64,000 bases of DNA from JACDAE01 sp963744875 (GTDB taxonomy: Bacteria; Chloroflexota; Ktedonobacteria; Ktedonobacterales; Ktedonobacteraceae): the NCBI GenBank assembly GCA_963744875.1, contig CAVUVQ010000010.1:558001-622000 (forward strand), written 5' to 3'. The notes beneath the pieces are model-generated. The model worked only from the letters and a program-made list of their open reading frames with translations. It did no database searches and had not been told where the DNA came from. Position numbers and translations under genes: made by a program. Each line of letters opens with the position of its first letter. The first letter of the stretch is position 1. Positions 26,016 through 34,906 of this stretch are shown here, piece after piece.

Positions 26016-26936
26016 CTACCGGAAAAACTCCCATACCGCCCGCACCCCATCCTCAAAACTCACCTCAGACTTCCAGCTCAAGAGACGCTCGGCCTTGCCC
26101 ACATTGAAGTAGGACTGGTAGATATCGCCAGCCCGTTTAGGCGACTTTTAATTTGTGGCTCGTAACCGGTCAGTTGCGCCAGCGTTTTGTAAATCTCATT
26201 GACGGAGACTGCACGCCCGGTTCCAATACAGAAGATGTCGTTATCTCCTCGACTGACCGCCTGCACATTGGCACGTGCAACATCAGTCACATATACATAA
26301 TCTTTCTTCTGCTCACCATCCCAGTCGATGCGCACCGACTCATGGGCCAGGAAACGTTTGGTAAAGATCGCGATGACGCCCGCTTCCCCATTGGGATCTT
26401 GCCGGGGACCATAGACATTGCCATAACGGAGCGCGGTATAGGTTAATCCATGCGCTGCCTGCCAGTAACGTAGATAGTGTTCCGCTACCATTTTCGTAAT
26501 GCCATATGGTGATTCCGGTCGCTGCAAGGTATCTTCGTCAATTGGAAGGCGTGTGGGTGTTCCGTAAGTAGCCCCGGAAGAGGCAAAAATAACTTTACGT
26601 GTACCTACACGTGTACAATTAGTGAGTACATTTAGATAGACCAAATACATTAACCCGTGCATCCAGTTGCGGATTGCGCGTTGAAACAGAAACACTATGC
26701 TGGGCCGCCTGGTGGCTCACCACTTCTGGCTTGACCTCATCAAAAATACGTGCCAACGCCCCTTCATCGGTCACATCGGCGCGATAAAAATGCACGCTCG
26801 GATTCAGATTAGCCTCTTTCCCACCACCTTCTTCCCACAGATTATCCACTACCGCGACTTCATGCCCGGCTGCAACACAACGATCAACAATATGTGATCC
26901 TATAAAACCTGCTCCGCCCGTAACAAGTATCCTCAT
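26016..26936 (-). pseudogene. NAD-dependent sugar epimerase (GalE-like) with two frameshifts
   Basis: Read across two single-base shifts, this gives a normal ~306-residue UDP-glucose 4-epimerase-like protein: VTGGAGFIGSHIV at the start, FASSGATYG, the catalytic YGITK, ALRYGNVYGPRQD, and the ending FNVGKAERLLSWKSEVSFEDGV in a third segment. The first shift (~26643) is one extra base after RVNVFGL; the second (~26146) is one missing base after YEPQIKSR. All motifs on both sides are intact, so either decay is recent or the bases are sequence errors. The start MRILVTGG at 26936 is the conserved one. Confidence 0.8.
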
Positions 26937-27087
26937 AAAAAAATGAACCTTTCTTGACAAATGCAATTCTTTTGTCCAGGGAGTTAATGAGCTATGCGTT
27001 TCTTATTATCATTGTAGCATTCTCATCGTAGCGGTTTTTCGCAAGTTTGTATAATAATTTTTATCGGGTAGATATCAGAATTACGTA

Positions 27088-27912
27088 TTACGAAAACAGT
27101 TCGAGGGCGGTCTGTAGTTCGAGCGGATGCGCCAGCACAGGAAAGATTGTCAGTCCGGTTTCCTTGCGCAGACGATCTAGCGCACAACGATCTTGTGGAT
27201 TAGACATTGCCACCGTCAGAATATCACGATCACGACCAATAGGAAAGCAACATAACTCCAACGCCAGCGTTGGATTGACCACGCGCTGGAGTCTCGCTGG
27301 CAACTTACGAGGGAGACACGCCACATAAGGTACGCCTAACTTACGCGCCAGATCCGGCAATTCTTCGTCCTTCTCTTCTTTAGTTTCACAAATGGGCTCC
27401 TCGGGCTGTAAATCGAGGCTTCTGGCTGGTTCGCTTGCTCTATTTATACACTGATAAACATCCAGAAAAGGTGTAGAGCAGGCGCTATGCCCTATCGCTA
27501 TTTTAGAGGGACGGAGATATTCACCTTCGGGTGTGCTGTTAATACGCCAGAGCAGGGTATCCCACAGGCGTTCCTGAACGATCTCACCCCCCTGGATCGT
27601 GGCACCGGAAAGGATGAAGTAGCATGTGTGCTCTAGCAAAAAAACACTATCCGTTCTGCGTACTTGTGCACGCAGATGTTCAAGATAGTAGTATGCACTT
27701 CGAGCAGCGAGAGTTGAGGAATTCGTCCTCGTTCTTCCATCCTGCTCAAAGTCTAGCATCACAATGACTAACGCAACCTGTGAGCTATTCAGCATACTCA
27801 TCTTTGAGGCAATTTCCTCAAGAGTTTCAGTAACTTCAATCGCCGCCACAGGTTTTACATATTCGTTGTTCATAGGTTCTAGAATAGCTAGAGAAAGGGC
27901 CTCCTTGCGCAT
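27088..27912 (-). CDS. Degenerate GGDEF-like domain joined to a T2SSE-N/MshEN-like domain
   Basis: 274 residues. Residues ~40-165 have the secondary-structure rhythm of a nucleotidyl-cyclase fold (ALVIVMLDFEQ, VRRTDSVFLLEHTCYFILSG) but no GGDEF motif. The C-terminal ~90 residues (LGVPYVACLPRKLPARLQR, ILTVAMSNPQDRCALDRLR) match the N-terminal domain of type II/IV pilus ATPases, a fold that binds cyclic di-GMP in MshE. There is no ATPase. GAGGAG precedes the ATG. It lies just downstream of the Clp_N protein on the same strand. A signalling adaptor role is inferred. Confidence 0.5.
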   Translation of the reverse strand: MRKEALSLAILEPMNNEYVKPVAAIEVTETLEEIASKMSMLNSSQVALVIVMLDFEQDGRTRTNSSTLAARSAYYYLEHLRAQVRRTDSVFLLEHTCYFILSGATIQGGEIVQERLWDTLLWRINSTPEGEYLRPSKIAIGHSACSTPFLDVYQCINRASEPARSLDLQPEEPICETKEEKDEELPDLARKLGVPYVACLPRKLPARLQRVVNPTLALELCCFPIGRDRDILTVAMSNPQDRCALDRLRKETGLTIFPVLAHPLELQTALELFS

Positions 27913-28076
27913 AGCCTGGCTCCTCTTTGGTTCTATAGAAAGACGCGTTCGTTCTTAATAAGAAGAGTACCTTAGCGAGGCTACAAAAAAAGTACGAACG
28001 AGGTTGTATTCTTGTTAAAAGTACACGCTTATGGTTAAGATCGTTTCCCCTGTTCACCGATATATAAAAAATGTTC

Positions 28077-29561
28077 CTATGGATTTCGCTCCTCAAGAAA
28101 TAGAAGCGTCTTGCTACGCACCATCTCCAGGCTTACACCAAGGCTTCCTAGAATGCTCGATGCAATCCCTTCACCTTCACGCACCAATCCCAATAGAAGA
28201 TGCTCTGTAGTGATAGTATTTTGTTCCAGGCGATGCGCTTCGTCGGCGGCCAGGTGGATCTGTGCACGCGCCAGGGGTGTCAGAGGTACTTCGCCGGGAG
28301 TTGTACGTTCACCACGTCCCACAAATGTCTCTATACCTGCTCGTGTACGCGTAAGGTCTGCGCCAAGGCTTTTGAGAATCTCAGCCGCACCAGCACCTTC
28401 CTCCCGTAATAATCCCAACAGCAGGTGCTCGGTTCCAACGTAACTGTGTTGCAAATCGAATGCCTCTTGCTGGGCATAACTCAATACTCTCTCAACCTGT
28501 TCCGCAAAATGGTAATCGTCAAAATTATTTCTGCTCTTCCACTGCTGCGAAGGAACTGCTGTCTCTGTATCAGTTGTCTCAGCAGAGTTGCTTTTATCAT
28601 TGGAAAGAACTTTAAGTATCTCATGACGTACACGTTTCAGTTCCACACCCTGGCTCATCAGCACTCCCGCTGCAATCCCCTCACCCTCGCGCACCAATCC
28701 CAACAACAGATGTTCGGTCCCGATATAATGATGGTTCAAACGTCGCGCCTCATCCACAGCAAGCTCGATGACCTTCTTGGAACGTGGTGTCAGACCAATT
28801 TCTCCCAGGATGATACGATCACCTCTTCCAATAATAAATTCAACAGACTCACGCACCGCGCTCAATTCAATCCCCAGTCGCGTCAATACCAGCGCGGCAA
28901 CACCCTCACCTTCACGAACCAGCCCCAACAACAGATGCTCCGTCCCGATATAGTTATGTTGAAAACGTTGGGCTTCTTCCTGCGCAAAGCTTAAAGATCG
29001 ACGCGCACGTTCTGTAAATTTATCAAACTGAGCACGCTGCTCACTTTGCGTCGTTGTCGTCATGCCGGATGGTATTGTTCGGTTGACATACCTGGAAGTC
29101 CCCGAACTTCCTGACTGAGAAAGTACCTGAATCGTCTGTACGCGCAGATCGCTCAGGTTGATGCCTGCATATTGCAAAATCTGGTTTGCCTTGCACTCAG
29201 TCGTACGAGCCAGCCCTAAAAGAATATGCTCAGTTCCCACAAACCGGTGATTCATACGCCGCGCCTCATCCATTGCAGCTTGGATGGCCTCTTTTGCTTC
29301 TAAAGAAAACCCGATCTCTCCCAAAACGGAAACCGATCCCGGTTCGACAACCTGCGTGGTCGCCTTACGCAAACCTTGCAGATCTGCACCCATCTTTATC
29401 AACACATGCGCTGCAACTCCCTGTCCTTCGCGTATTAATCCTAGCAGAATATGTTCAGTCCCAATAGAGTTATGCATGAGGCGTTGCGCTTCCTCTTGCG
29501 CGAGGCTCAAGACCTTCCTGGCCCGTTCAGTAAACTTATCAAAGCGATCTTGCTTATTCAT
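28077..29561 (-). CDS. Protein of three tandem Clp_N domains without an AAA+ ATPase
   Basis: 494 residues. The ClpC-type N-domain pattern FTERARKVLSLAQEEAQRL ... IGTEHILLGLIREGQGVAA occurs six times, i.e. three double-repeat Clp_N domains (~1-150, ~185-335, ~350-490) joined by short Ser/Thr-rich linkers. No Walker A/B motifs follow, unlike ClpC/ClpB. Clp_N domains bind adaptors and substrates. A free-standing array might sequester adaptors or feed a separate ClpC; this is inference. GGGAG precedes the ATG. Confidence 0.85.
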   Translation of the reverse strand: MNKQDRFDKFTERARKVLSLAQEEAQRLMHNSIGTEHILLGLIREGQGVAAHVLIKMGADLQGLRKATTQVVEPGSVSVLGEIGFSLEAKEAIQAAMDEARRMNHRFVGTEHILLGLARTTECKANQILQYAGINLSDLRVQTIQVLSQSGSSGTSRYVNRTIPSGMTTTTQSEQRAQFDKFTERARRSLSFAQEEAQRFQHNYIGTEHLLLGLVREGEGVAALVLTRLGIELSAVRESVEFIIGRGDRIILGEIGLTPRSKKVIELAVDEARRLNHHYIGTEHLLLGLVREGEGIAAGVLMSQGVELKRVRHEILKVLSNDKSNSAETTDTETAVPSQQWKSRNNFDDYHFAEQVERVLSYAQQEAFDLQHSYVGTEHLLLGLLREEGAGAAEILKSLGADLTRTRAGIETFVGRGERTTPGEVPLTPLARAQIHLAADEAHRLEQNTITTEHLLLGLVREGEGIASSILGSLGVSLEMVRSKTLLFLEERNP

Positions 29562-29686
29562 ATGAAGTTCTCCCTGTCAACAGTGCAATTCACAAGCATA
29601 AAAACAACGTTTTAATGAAAAGGGAGTATACCTCTACACTATATCTCAGAGAGTGCTTTTTGACAAGTCAGGTTCATCCCCAACAT

Positions 29687-29784
29687 GGGCTTATAAATCG
29701 TGCCCCTACACCAGCAACACGATGATTGTGGTTGATATTACATACCATCGCCATTACTGGTGTAGGGGCACGATTTATAAGCCC
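29687..29784. repeat. Perfect 28-bp inverted repeat with GCCCCTAC signature
   Basis: GGGCTTATAAATCGTGCCCC... (29687-29714) is exactly complementary to the arm at 29757-29784, spacer 42 bases. The 660-base gap 29562-30221 around it holds no recognisable gene. Confidence 0.85.
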
Positions 29785-30060
29785 GGTTGCCCACCCATAA
29801 ACCATCCTGCCTCACCCATAAACGATGCTTGCTCGTTTACTTGACAGTGGAACGGCATAGTATGAAAATAGAGGGAACCGGATAGTGTGCACACCCAGAT
29901 TAACTACTGGCCGATAAAAGCATTTTTCTGAACCGGGAACAGATACATTTTTCTAGAGAGGGAAGGGAATTTTTGGAAATTATATGCAAACAAGTGTGTC
30001 TACTCTCGTTGATTTTAGCAGCATAGAAAGTGTCCATACCTCCAAAGGACACTTCATAAA

Positions 30061-30116
30061 GCCACTCAACGCTCGTAAGCGTGCTCCTACTCTCCCCAAC
30101 GAAGAGTGGCCCCTAC
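30061..30116. repeat. GCCACTC/GAGTGGC inverted repeat ending in CCCCTAC
   Basis: GCCACTC (30061-30067) pairs with GAGTGGC (30104-30110), which is followed directly by CCCTAC. A shorter member of the same intergenic family. Confidence 0.5.
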
Positions 30117-30221
30117 GGATAAATGGGTAAATGGGTATAAGGAATGGAGACGCCATCGTGTCAATCAACAATTTTGTACTCTGCGAGAACGTGTTCACGT
30201 GGATACTTGTGATAACAGAAG

Positions 30222-31628
30222 ATGCTTATGCAACAATTTAATCTACCGACGCAAAATCCTGATAGCCAGACGATTGATCAGCTCGCTGGTACGTCAATAG
30301 ATGCTCAGGAATTGGCTCGCGCAGCCGAACGCGCACGATTACGTCAGGGAATCATGCATGTACGTATTCGCCACTTCTACTGCACATTGGAAGAAATGTT
30401 TGACCCATCATTACGCGGTCAAAGCTTTGTAGTAGGAACTGGCACCGGGCGTCCGAACGAACCTGGACGCGTGATTGATGTCTCTCCAACCGCTATGCGC
30501 CTGGGCATCACACCCGGTATGCCTCTGCGTCGAGCACATCGTCTGGTCCCTCGCACACGCTTTATGCCCGCTTCCTATGATCGCTATCAGCCGATCCTAC
30601 AACGCCTCCGTGAACGCTATCGGGCATATTCGCGTATCATTGAATCTATACCTATCGCTGATGCCTTTATCGACCTGCGTGGGTGCGAGCTCCCTTTTGA
30701 TTCTCCTGTCGCCCTGGCCGAACGTCTGTGCGCAGAGATTGCCGAAATGGGCATGGTCTCCTTGATTGGCATCGCGAATGGAAAAGCCATCTCGGAACTG
30801 GCCGCGCTGATGAGCCGTAAAGATGGGCGGCAAGGTGTCCTGTACATTCCACCCGGTCGCGAGGCGTCGTTTGTACAGACCCTTCCTCTCTCTCTCTTGT
30901 TGCAAGTACGCGCGGCAGGTGCTGGCACAGGTATCCCTGCGTTGTCCGATCCTGAAGAACATCAGGAGAGCCAGGTCACACGTCCACCCGAAATTGAGAA
31001 GCGCAGCGAACAGACCGACCCCGTGGCGGTCGCCGAGATGGTCTCGCACTTTCGTGACTTTGGCGTCTCCACCTTTGCTCAGGTTGCCGCTCTCAATGAA
31101 GAAGGCCTGCTTCGTCGTCTGGGACGCCTGGGCGGCTGGTCATATCAGCTAGCTCACGGAGAAGATAGCAGTCTGGTTGTACCCGACGCCCCTCCGCTCA
31201 GCCAAAATGCTCGTGTGCGCTTTAATCATAGCGCCGATGCAGATGAAACGTGTGCCGCCATTCGTAAACTGGCCGATTATCTCGGTGAACGCCTGCGTGA
31301 ACAACGCCTGAAGGGACAGGCTATCGCATTGATTCTCTGGCCCAGCCATATACGCCGCGAAACACGCAAACTGGTCATGGGTGAAGAGGGCGAAGAGGTA
31401 GCCATCACTAGCGCCGAGGAGACAACTGGAGGCCAGATGATCCTTCAACGCCATACCGACGAGGCCGACGTTATTGCTCATCATAGCCTGATGCTCTTTG
31501 CTCATTATCATCGACCCGCCAATCGCTACCAGCAGGTTCAGTTGCGCATCGGCGATATCATTGCAACCACACCCGTGTACTATCCACCGCCGGCTCGCAC
31601 ACGTGGTCGCGCTACCCGTAAACTATGA
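30222..31628 (+). CDS. Y-family DNA polymerase homologue lacking catalytic acids (ImuB-like)
   Basis: 468 residues with the DinB/ImuB layout: the palm start HVRIRHFYCTLEEMF, fingers GRVIDVSPTAMRLGITPGMPL, palm IPIADAFIDLRG, thumb HhH (LRRLGRLGG), and a little-finger region. In active DinB the first motif is D-x-D and the second SIDEA; here they read R-I-R and IADAF, so at least two of the three metal ligands are missing. ImuB is likewise inactive and acts as an adaptor for DnaE2. No imuA or dnaE2 is beside it. An alternative start at 30354 has GGGA upstream. Confidence 0.75.
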   Translation: MLMQQFNLPTQNPDSQTIDQLAGTSIDAQELARAAERARLRQGIMHVRIRHFYCTLEEMFDPSLRGQSFVVGTGTGRPNEPGRVIDVSPTAMRLGITPGMPLRRAHRLVPRTRFMPASYDRYQPILQRLRERYRAYSRIIESIPIADAFIDLRGCELPFDSPVALAERLCAEIAEMGMVSLIGIANGKAISELAALMSRKDGRQGVLYIPPGREASFVQTLPLSLLLQVRAAGAGTGIPALSDPEEHQESQVTRPPEIEKRSEQTDPVAVAEMVSHFRDFGVSTFAQVAALNEEGLLRRLGRLGGWSYQLAHGEDSSLVVPDAPPLSQNARVRFNHSADADETCAAIRKLADYLGERLREQRLKGQAIALILWPSHIRRETRKLVMGEEGEEVAITSAEETTGGQMILQRHTDEADVIAHHSLMLFAHYHRPANRYQQVQLRIGDIIATTPVYYPPPARTRGRATRKL

Positions 31629-31682
31629 ACATTGCTTTCCTGGTAAGGATCACATTCATAGCACCTGTGTAACCGCAAAATA

Positions 31683-31691
31683 TGCTATAAT
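31683..31691 (+). promoter_or_regulatory. Candidate extended -10 promoter of the DsbA-like gene
   Basis: TGC-TATAAT, 74 bases before the ATG. No clear -35. Confidence 0.4.
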
Positions 31692-31764
31692 TTTGATAGT
31701 ATGAGTACTATTTGTAAGTACCAGCTAAAAAAGGATTGGTCCTTAGCAGGAAATTGAGGAAGCA

Positions 31765-32478
31765 ATGAAACAGATAAATGTTGAGATATGGTCGGATGTA
31801 GCATGCCCATGGTGCTATATCGGCAAACGTCGCTTCGAGGCGGCTCTGGCCCAATTTGAGCAGCGCGACCAGGTGAAGATCATGTGGCGCAGCTTCGAAC
31901 TCGCGCCGGATGCTCCCAAGGCAACTGAAGATACACTCAATGAAATGCTCGCAAAGAAATATGGCATGAGCTTGCAACAGGCTGGCAACGCCAATGCTCA
32001 GGTTACTGCACTCGCCGCCGCCGAAGGTCTCGACTACCATTTGGAAAAAGCTCATTATAGTAATACCTTCGACGCCCATCGCTTGATCCATCTCGCCGCT
32101 GAATATAATCTTCAGGACGCTATGAAGGAGCGCCTCTTAAAGGCATACTTCACCGACGGTCTGGTAATTGGGGATCTCGATACGCTCGTGCAACTGGCTG
32201 CCGAGGTTGGCATCGATGCCGAGAGAGCACGCACAGTTCTGGCAAGTGAAGCATTCGCCGATGCCGTACGAGCCGATGAACAGCGAGCAACTGAGTTTGG
32301 GATCAGTGGTGTTCCCTTCTTTGCTTTCGATGAGAAATACGGCGTTTCAGGTGCACAGCCAACTGAAGTATTCTCAGAGGTTCTTGCAAGAACATGGGCT
32401 GAGGCACGTCCACAGCTCATCAGCGTCAACAGCGCTTCAGATGCGGGTGTTTGTAACGATGATAGCTGCGCGATCTAA
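31765..32478 (+). CDS. DsbA-family thiol oxidoreductase (FrnE-like)
   Basis: 237 residues. Thioredoxin-fold with the active site CPWC at residues 14-17 (DVACPWCYIGKRRF), the FrnE hallmark SFELAPDAP, and ISGVPFFAFDEKYGVSGAQP around the cis-Pro. No signal peptide, so probably cytoplasmic. The C-terminus has an additional Cys pair (CNDDSC). Likely a dithiol oxidoreductase or isomerase. GAGGAAG precedes the ATG. Confidence 0.88.
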   Translation: MKQINVEIWSDVACPWCYIGKRRFEAALAQFEQRDQVKIMWRSFELAPDAPKATEDTLNEMLAKKYGMSLQQAGNANAQVTALAAAEGLDYHLEKAHYSNTFDAHRLIHLAAEYNLQDAMKERLLKAYFTDGLVIGDLDTLVQLAAEVGIDAERARTVLASEAFADAVRADEQRATEFGISGVPFFAFDEKYGVSGAQPTEVFSEVLARTWAEARPQLISVNSASDAGVCNDDSCAI

Positions 32479-32511
32479 CAGGCAACCGAGCGTCATAGAC
32501 AACCGAGCATT

Positions 32512-32604
32512 CGGGCTTATTCCATTGCGCCCCTAAAGGATCAATAGATGTATATAGGTTAAAAATGCAAATCACCATTGTAGGGGCGCAATGGAATAAG
32601 CCCG
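32512..32604. repeat. Perfect 24-bp inverted repeat with GCGCCCCTA signature
   Basis: The arm at 32512-32535 (CGGGCTTATTCC... ending GCCCCTA) matches the complement at 32581-32604, spacer 45 bases. A further TTCAATAAGCCCGG echo of the arm end follows at ~32611. Lies between two plus-strand genes. Confidence 0.85.
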
Positions 32605-32736
32605 GACCCCTTCAATAAGCCCGGAAGGATGGAGACCCCGGACGTTCCCTACTATGCACACATTCCACTTTATGATATATTTCCATACGGCTATCTTAAA
32701 CAAGATGAGAAAATTTAGAGATAGTAGAGGAAGCAT

Positions 32737-33543
32737 ATGGCAACAAATCAACCACTCACCCCTGCACCCACACAGTTCGCGGGGAACACTCCATCGACAA
32801 ACACGAGCGGACCAGAATTGTACTGGAAACTCTGGCATACGCTGGCTGTACCTGCATTGCTCATTGCCGCTGCACTGGTTGGACTCCTTCTTCCCTCTTC
32901 CCTCCGACTTCTCATATGGATCGTTATTATCGTATTGCTTGTAGCATTAGCGGTTACGATCGGACATGGGACCACCAACAAATGGAATGGATTATTGATC
33001 GATGAGCGTAACAAGATCAGCCTTTCCCGCTTCCAGATGCTGCTCTGGACGGTGATTATCCTCTCGGCCTTTCTCTGTATTGCGCTGCTCAACGTGCACA
33101 TCAATCCCCTTAACGCCCTGGCAGTCAATGTCCCGGTCGAGGTATGGGCACTGATGGGCATCAGCACCACCAGCCTTGTTGGTTCACCTGTAGCAATGAG
33201 CGTCAAGCGCGATCAACTTACCAGCAATGACACCCGCTATGACGCTCGCTGGTCAGATATGTTCATGGGTGAAGAATTCGCAAATCAGGGGCGGCTCGAT
33301 GTAGGAAAAGTTCAATTATTTTATTTCACTATCATTCTCGCCGTGGCCTATGTTGGTGCATTAGCTGTTCTATTTATCAACAAGTCTATCGCTCTGAACA
33401 GTTTCCCTTCCCTTAATGAAGGGCTGGTCACGCTGCTCGGCATCAGTCACGCGGGCTATTTGATTAATAAGACGGTGCCACGTGTTGGTAATACAAATGC
33501 AACGGATGATACTACTCTGGTGGATGGAACTGGACAACAATAG
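32737..33543 (+). CDS. Multi-pass membrane protein of unknown function
   Basis: 268 residues with about five hydrophobic segments (AVPALLIAAALVGLLLP, LLIWIVIIVLLVALAV, FQMLLWTVIILSAFLC, YFTIILAVAYVGALAVLF and a weaker segment). A conserved-looking cytosolic piece DERNKISLSRFQMLLWT and GISHAGYLINK near the C-terminus recur in proteins I have seen only as hypothetical. GAGGAAG precedes the ATG. Confidence 0.6.
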   Translation: MATNQPLTPAPTQFAGNTPSTNTSGPELYWKLWHTLAVPALLIAAALVGLLLPSSLRLLIWIVIIVLLVALAVTIGHGTTNKWNGLLIDERNKISLSRFQMLLWTVIILSAFLCIALLNVHINPLNALAVNVPVEVWALMGISTTSLVGSPVAMSVKRDQLTSNDTRYDARWSDMFMGEEFANQGRLDVGKVQLFYFTIILAVAYVGALAVLFINKSIALNSFPSLNEGLVTLLGISHAGYLINKTVPRVGNTNATDDTTLVDGTGQQ

Positions 33544-33722
33544 GATCTCGTGGACGTTGATGAAAAGGGTTCAGGCATATAGTTTGCTACCCAACCCCGT
33601 TTCCTTCGTATTATCAACAACAAAGAAAAATCTGGAAGTTCAACTCCTCCCACTAAAAATAGTATCGGGAGGAAAATACGCTAGCATTCCCTTGCATCAA
33701 CATAAATACGGAGCCTATTTTG

Positions 33723-34883
33723 ATGAACATGCACCATTCCCAAAAATATACACGCATACCTTTTCTCTGTATCTGCCTGCTACTCTTTCTCACTGCCTGT
33801 CAGAGTACTACTCCGGCAGGTACTACAACAAAAAGTACACCTACACCCATACATCAGGCTGCAGCACCGACGCCAACGCCAACCCCTGGTCAATGGGCAA
33901 TACCACCACAGCCAACACCTATTTTGCACTACACCACTCCGACTCCGGCATCATCTGGCGCGGGATCCGCTGCAGTCGTCAATACCCAGAAACCTGTATT
34001 GGCGTTCTATTATATGTGGTATAAACCTTCGACATGGTCATTATCAACCATGTCGGATCTGCCCGTCACGCAGTACACCTCCAGCGATGATGCGACGATC
34101 GATCGCCAATTGCAAGAGGCCAGCGCAGCAGGCATCACCGGCTTTATCAGTTCCTGGTGGGGACCCGGCGATCCAACTGACCAGAACCTCACAAAGTTAC
34201 TTGCACATTCCGCAAGCCTGGAGAGCACTACTCATATTCATTTTGCATCCTCGATCTACTTTGAAAGCGACGCACCTTCTCTACAAGGGACCGCGAAGAT
34301 CGTGAGCGCCTTACGTTACCTGATGGCAAATGACGCCAACGATCCACATTTCTTTCACTGGCAAGGCAAACCGGTCTTCTTCTTCTGGGATCCGCTGGGC
34401 AATGGACGCACACTTGCACAATGGGCCGCCATTCGCCAGCAGGTCGATCCCAACAACACCACGATCTGGTCAGCCGAGGGAGTCAATATGAACCTGCTAA
34501 CCGTCTTCGATGGTATTCATCTCTTCAGTGGTGGCTATTGGGGCATTCAGCATAATGATATGAACCAGGTGGATCAGGGCTTTCGCACTCAGATCAATGC
34601 CTATAATCAAACACACAAAACACAGAAGATCTGGGCGGCTGGCGTGGTTCCTGGCTTCAATGACTCAAAGGTTCCTGGACGCACAAATCACGTTGTAGTT
34701 GCACGCAACAACGGCGCAACCTATCGTACGAGTTGGGCTGGAGCCATCTCAAGTAGTCCTGATTGGATTACGATTACCAGTTTCAACGAGTGGTTCGAAG
34801 GTTCGATGATTGAGCCGAGCGTGACGTATAATAATCTCTACATGGATATTACGCAACAATATACAAAACAATGGCATGGATAG
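33723..34883 (+). CDS. GH99-like glycoside hydrolase lipoprotein
   Basis: 386 residues. Lipoprotein signal with lipobox LTAC, then a Thr/Pro-rich linker, then a TIM-barrel catalytic part resembling family GH99: AFYYMWYKPSTW at the first strand, GITGFISSWWGPGD, KPVFFFWDPLGNG, AAGVVPGFNDSKVPGR, ITITSFNEWFEGSMIEPS near the end with a likely catalytic Glu. GH99 enzymes cut alpha-mannosides internally. GGAG precedes the ATG; an in-frame TTG sits three bases earlier. It stops 23 bases before the acetamidase start. Confidence 0.75.
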   Translation: MNMHHSQKYTRIPFLCICLLLFLTACQSTTPAGTTTKSTPTPIHQAAAPTPTPTPGQWAIPPQPTPILHYTTPTPASSGAGSAAVVNTQKPVLAFYYMWYKPSTWSLSTMSDLPVTQYTSSDDATIDRQLQEASAAGITGFISSWWGPGDPTDQNLTKLLAHSASLESTTHIHFASSIYFESDAPSLQGTAKIVSALRYLMANDANDPHFFHWQGKPVFFFWDPLGNGRTLAQWAAIRQQVDPNNTTIWSAEGVNMNLLTVFDGIHLFSGGYWGIQHNDMNQVDQGFRTQINAYNQTHKTQKIWAAGVVPGFNDSKVPGRTNHVVVARNNGATYRTSWAGAISSSPDWITITSFNEWFEGSMIEPSVTYNNLYMDITQQYTKQWHG

Positions 34884-34906
34884 AGGTCAACAGGAGGAAA
34901 GACGGC

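Noticed and set aside
32575..32640. Attachment site of an integrated element
   Set aside because: No integrase or tRNA is near; the repeats fit the palindrome family instead.
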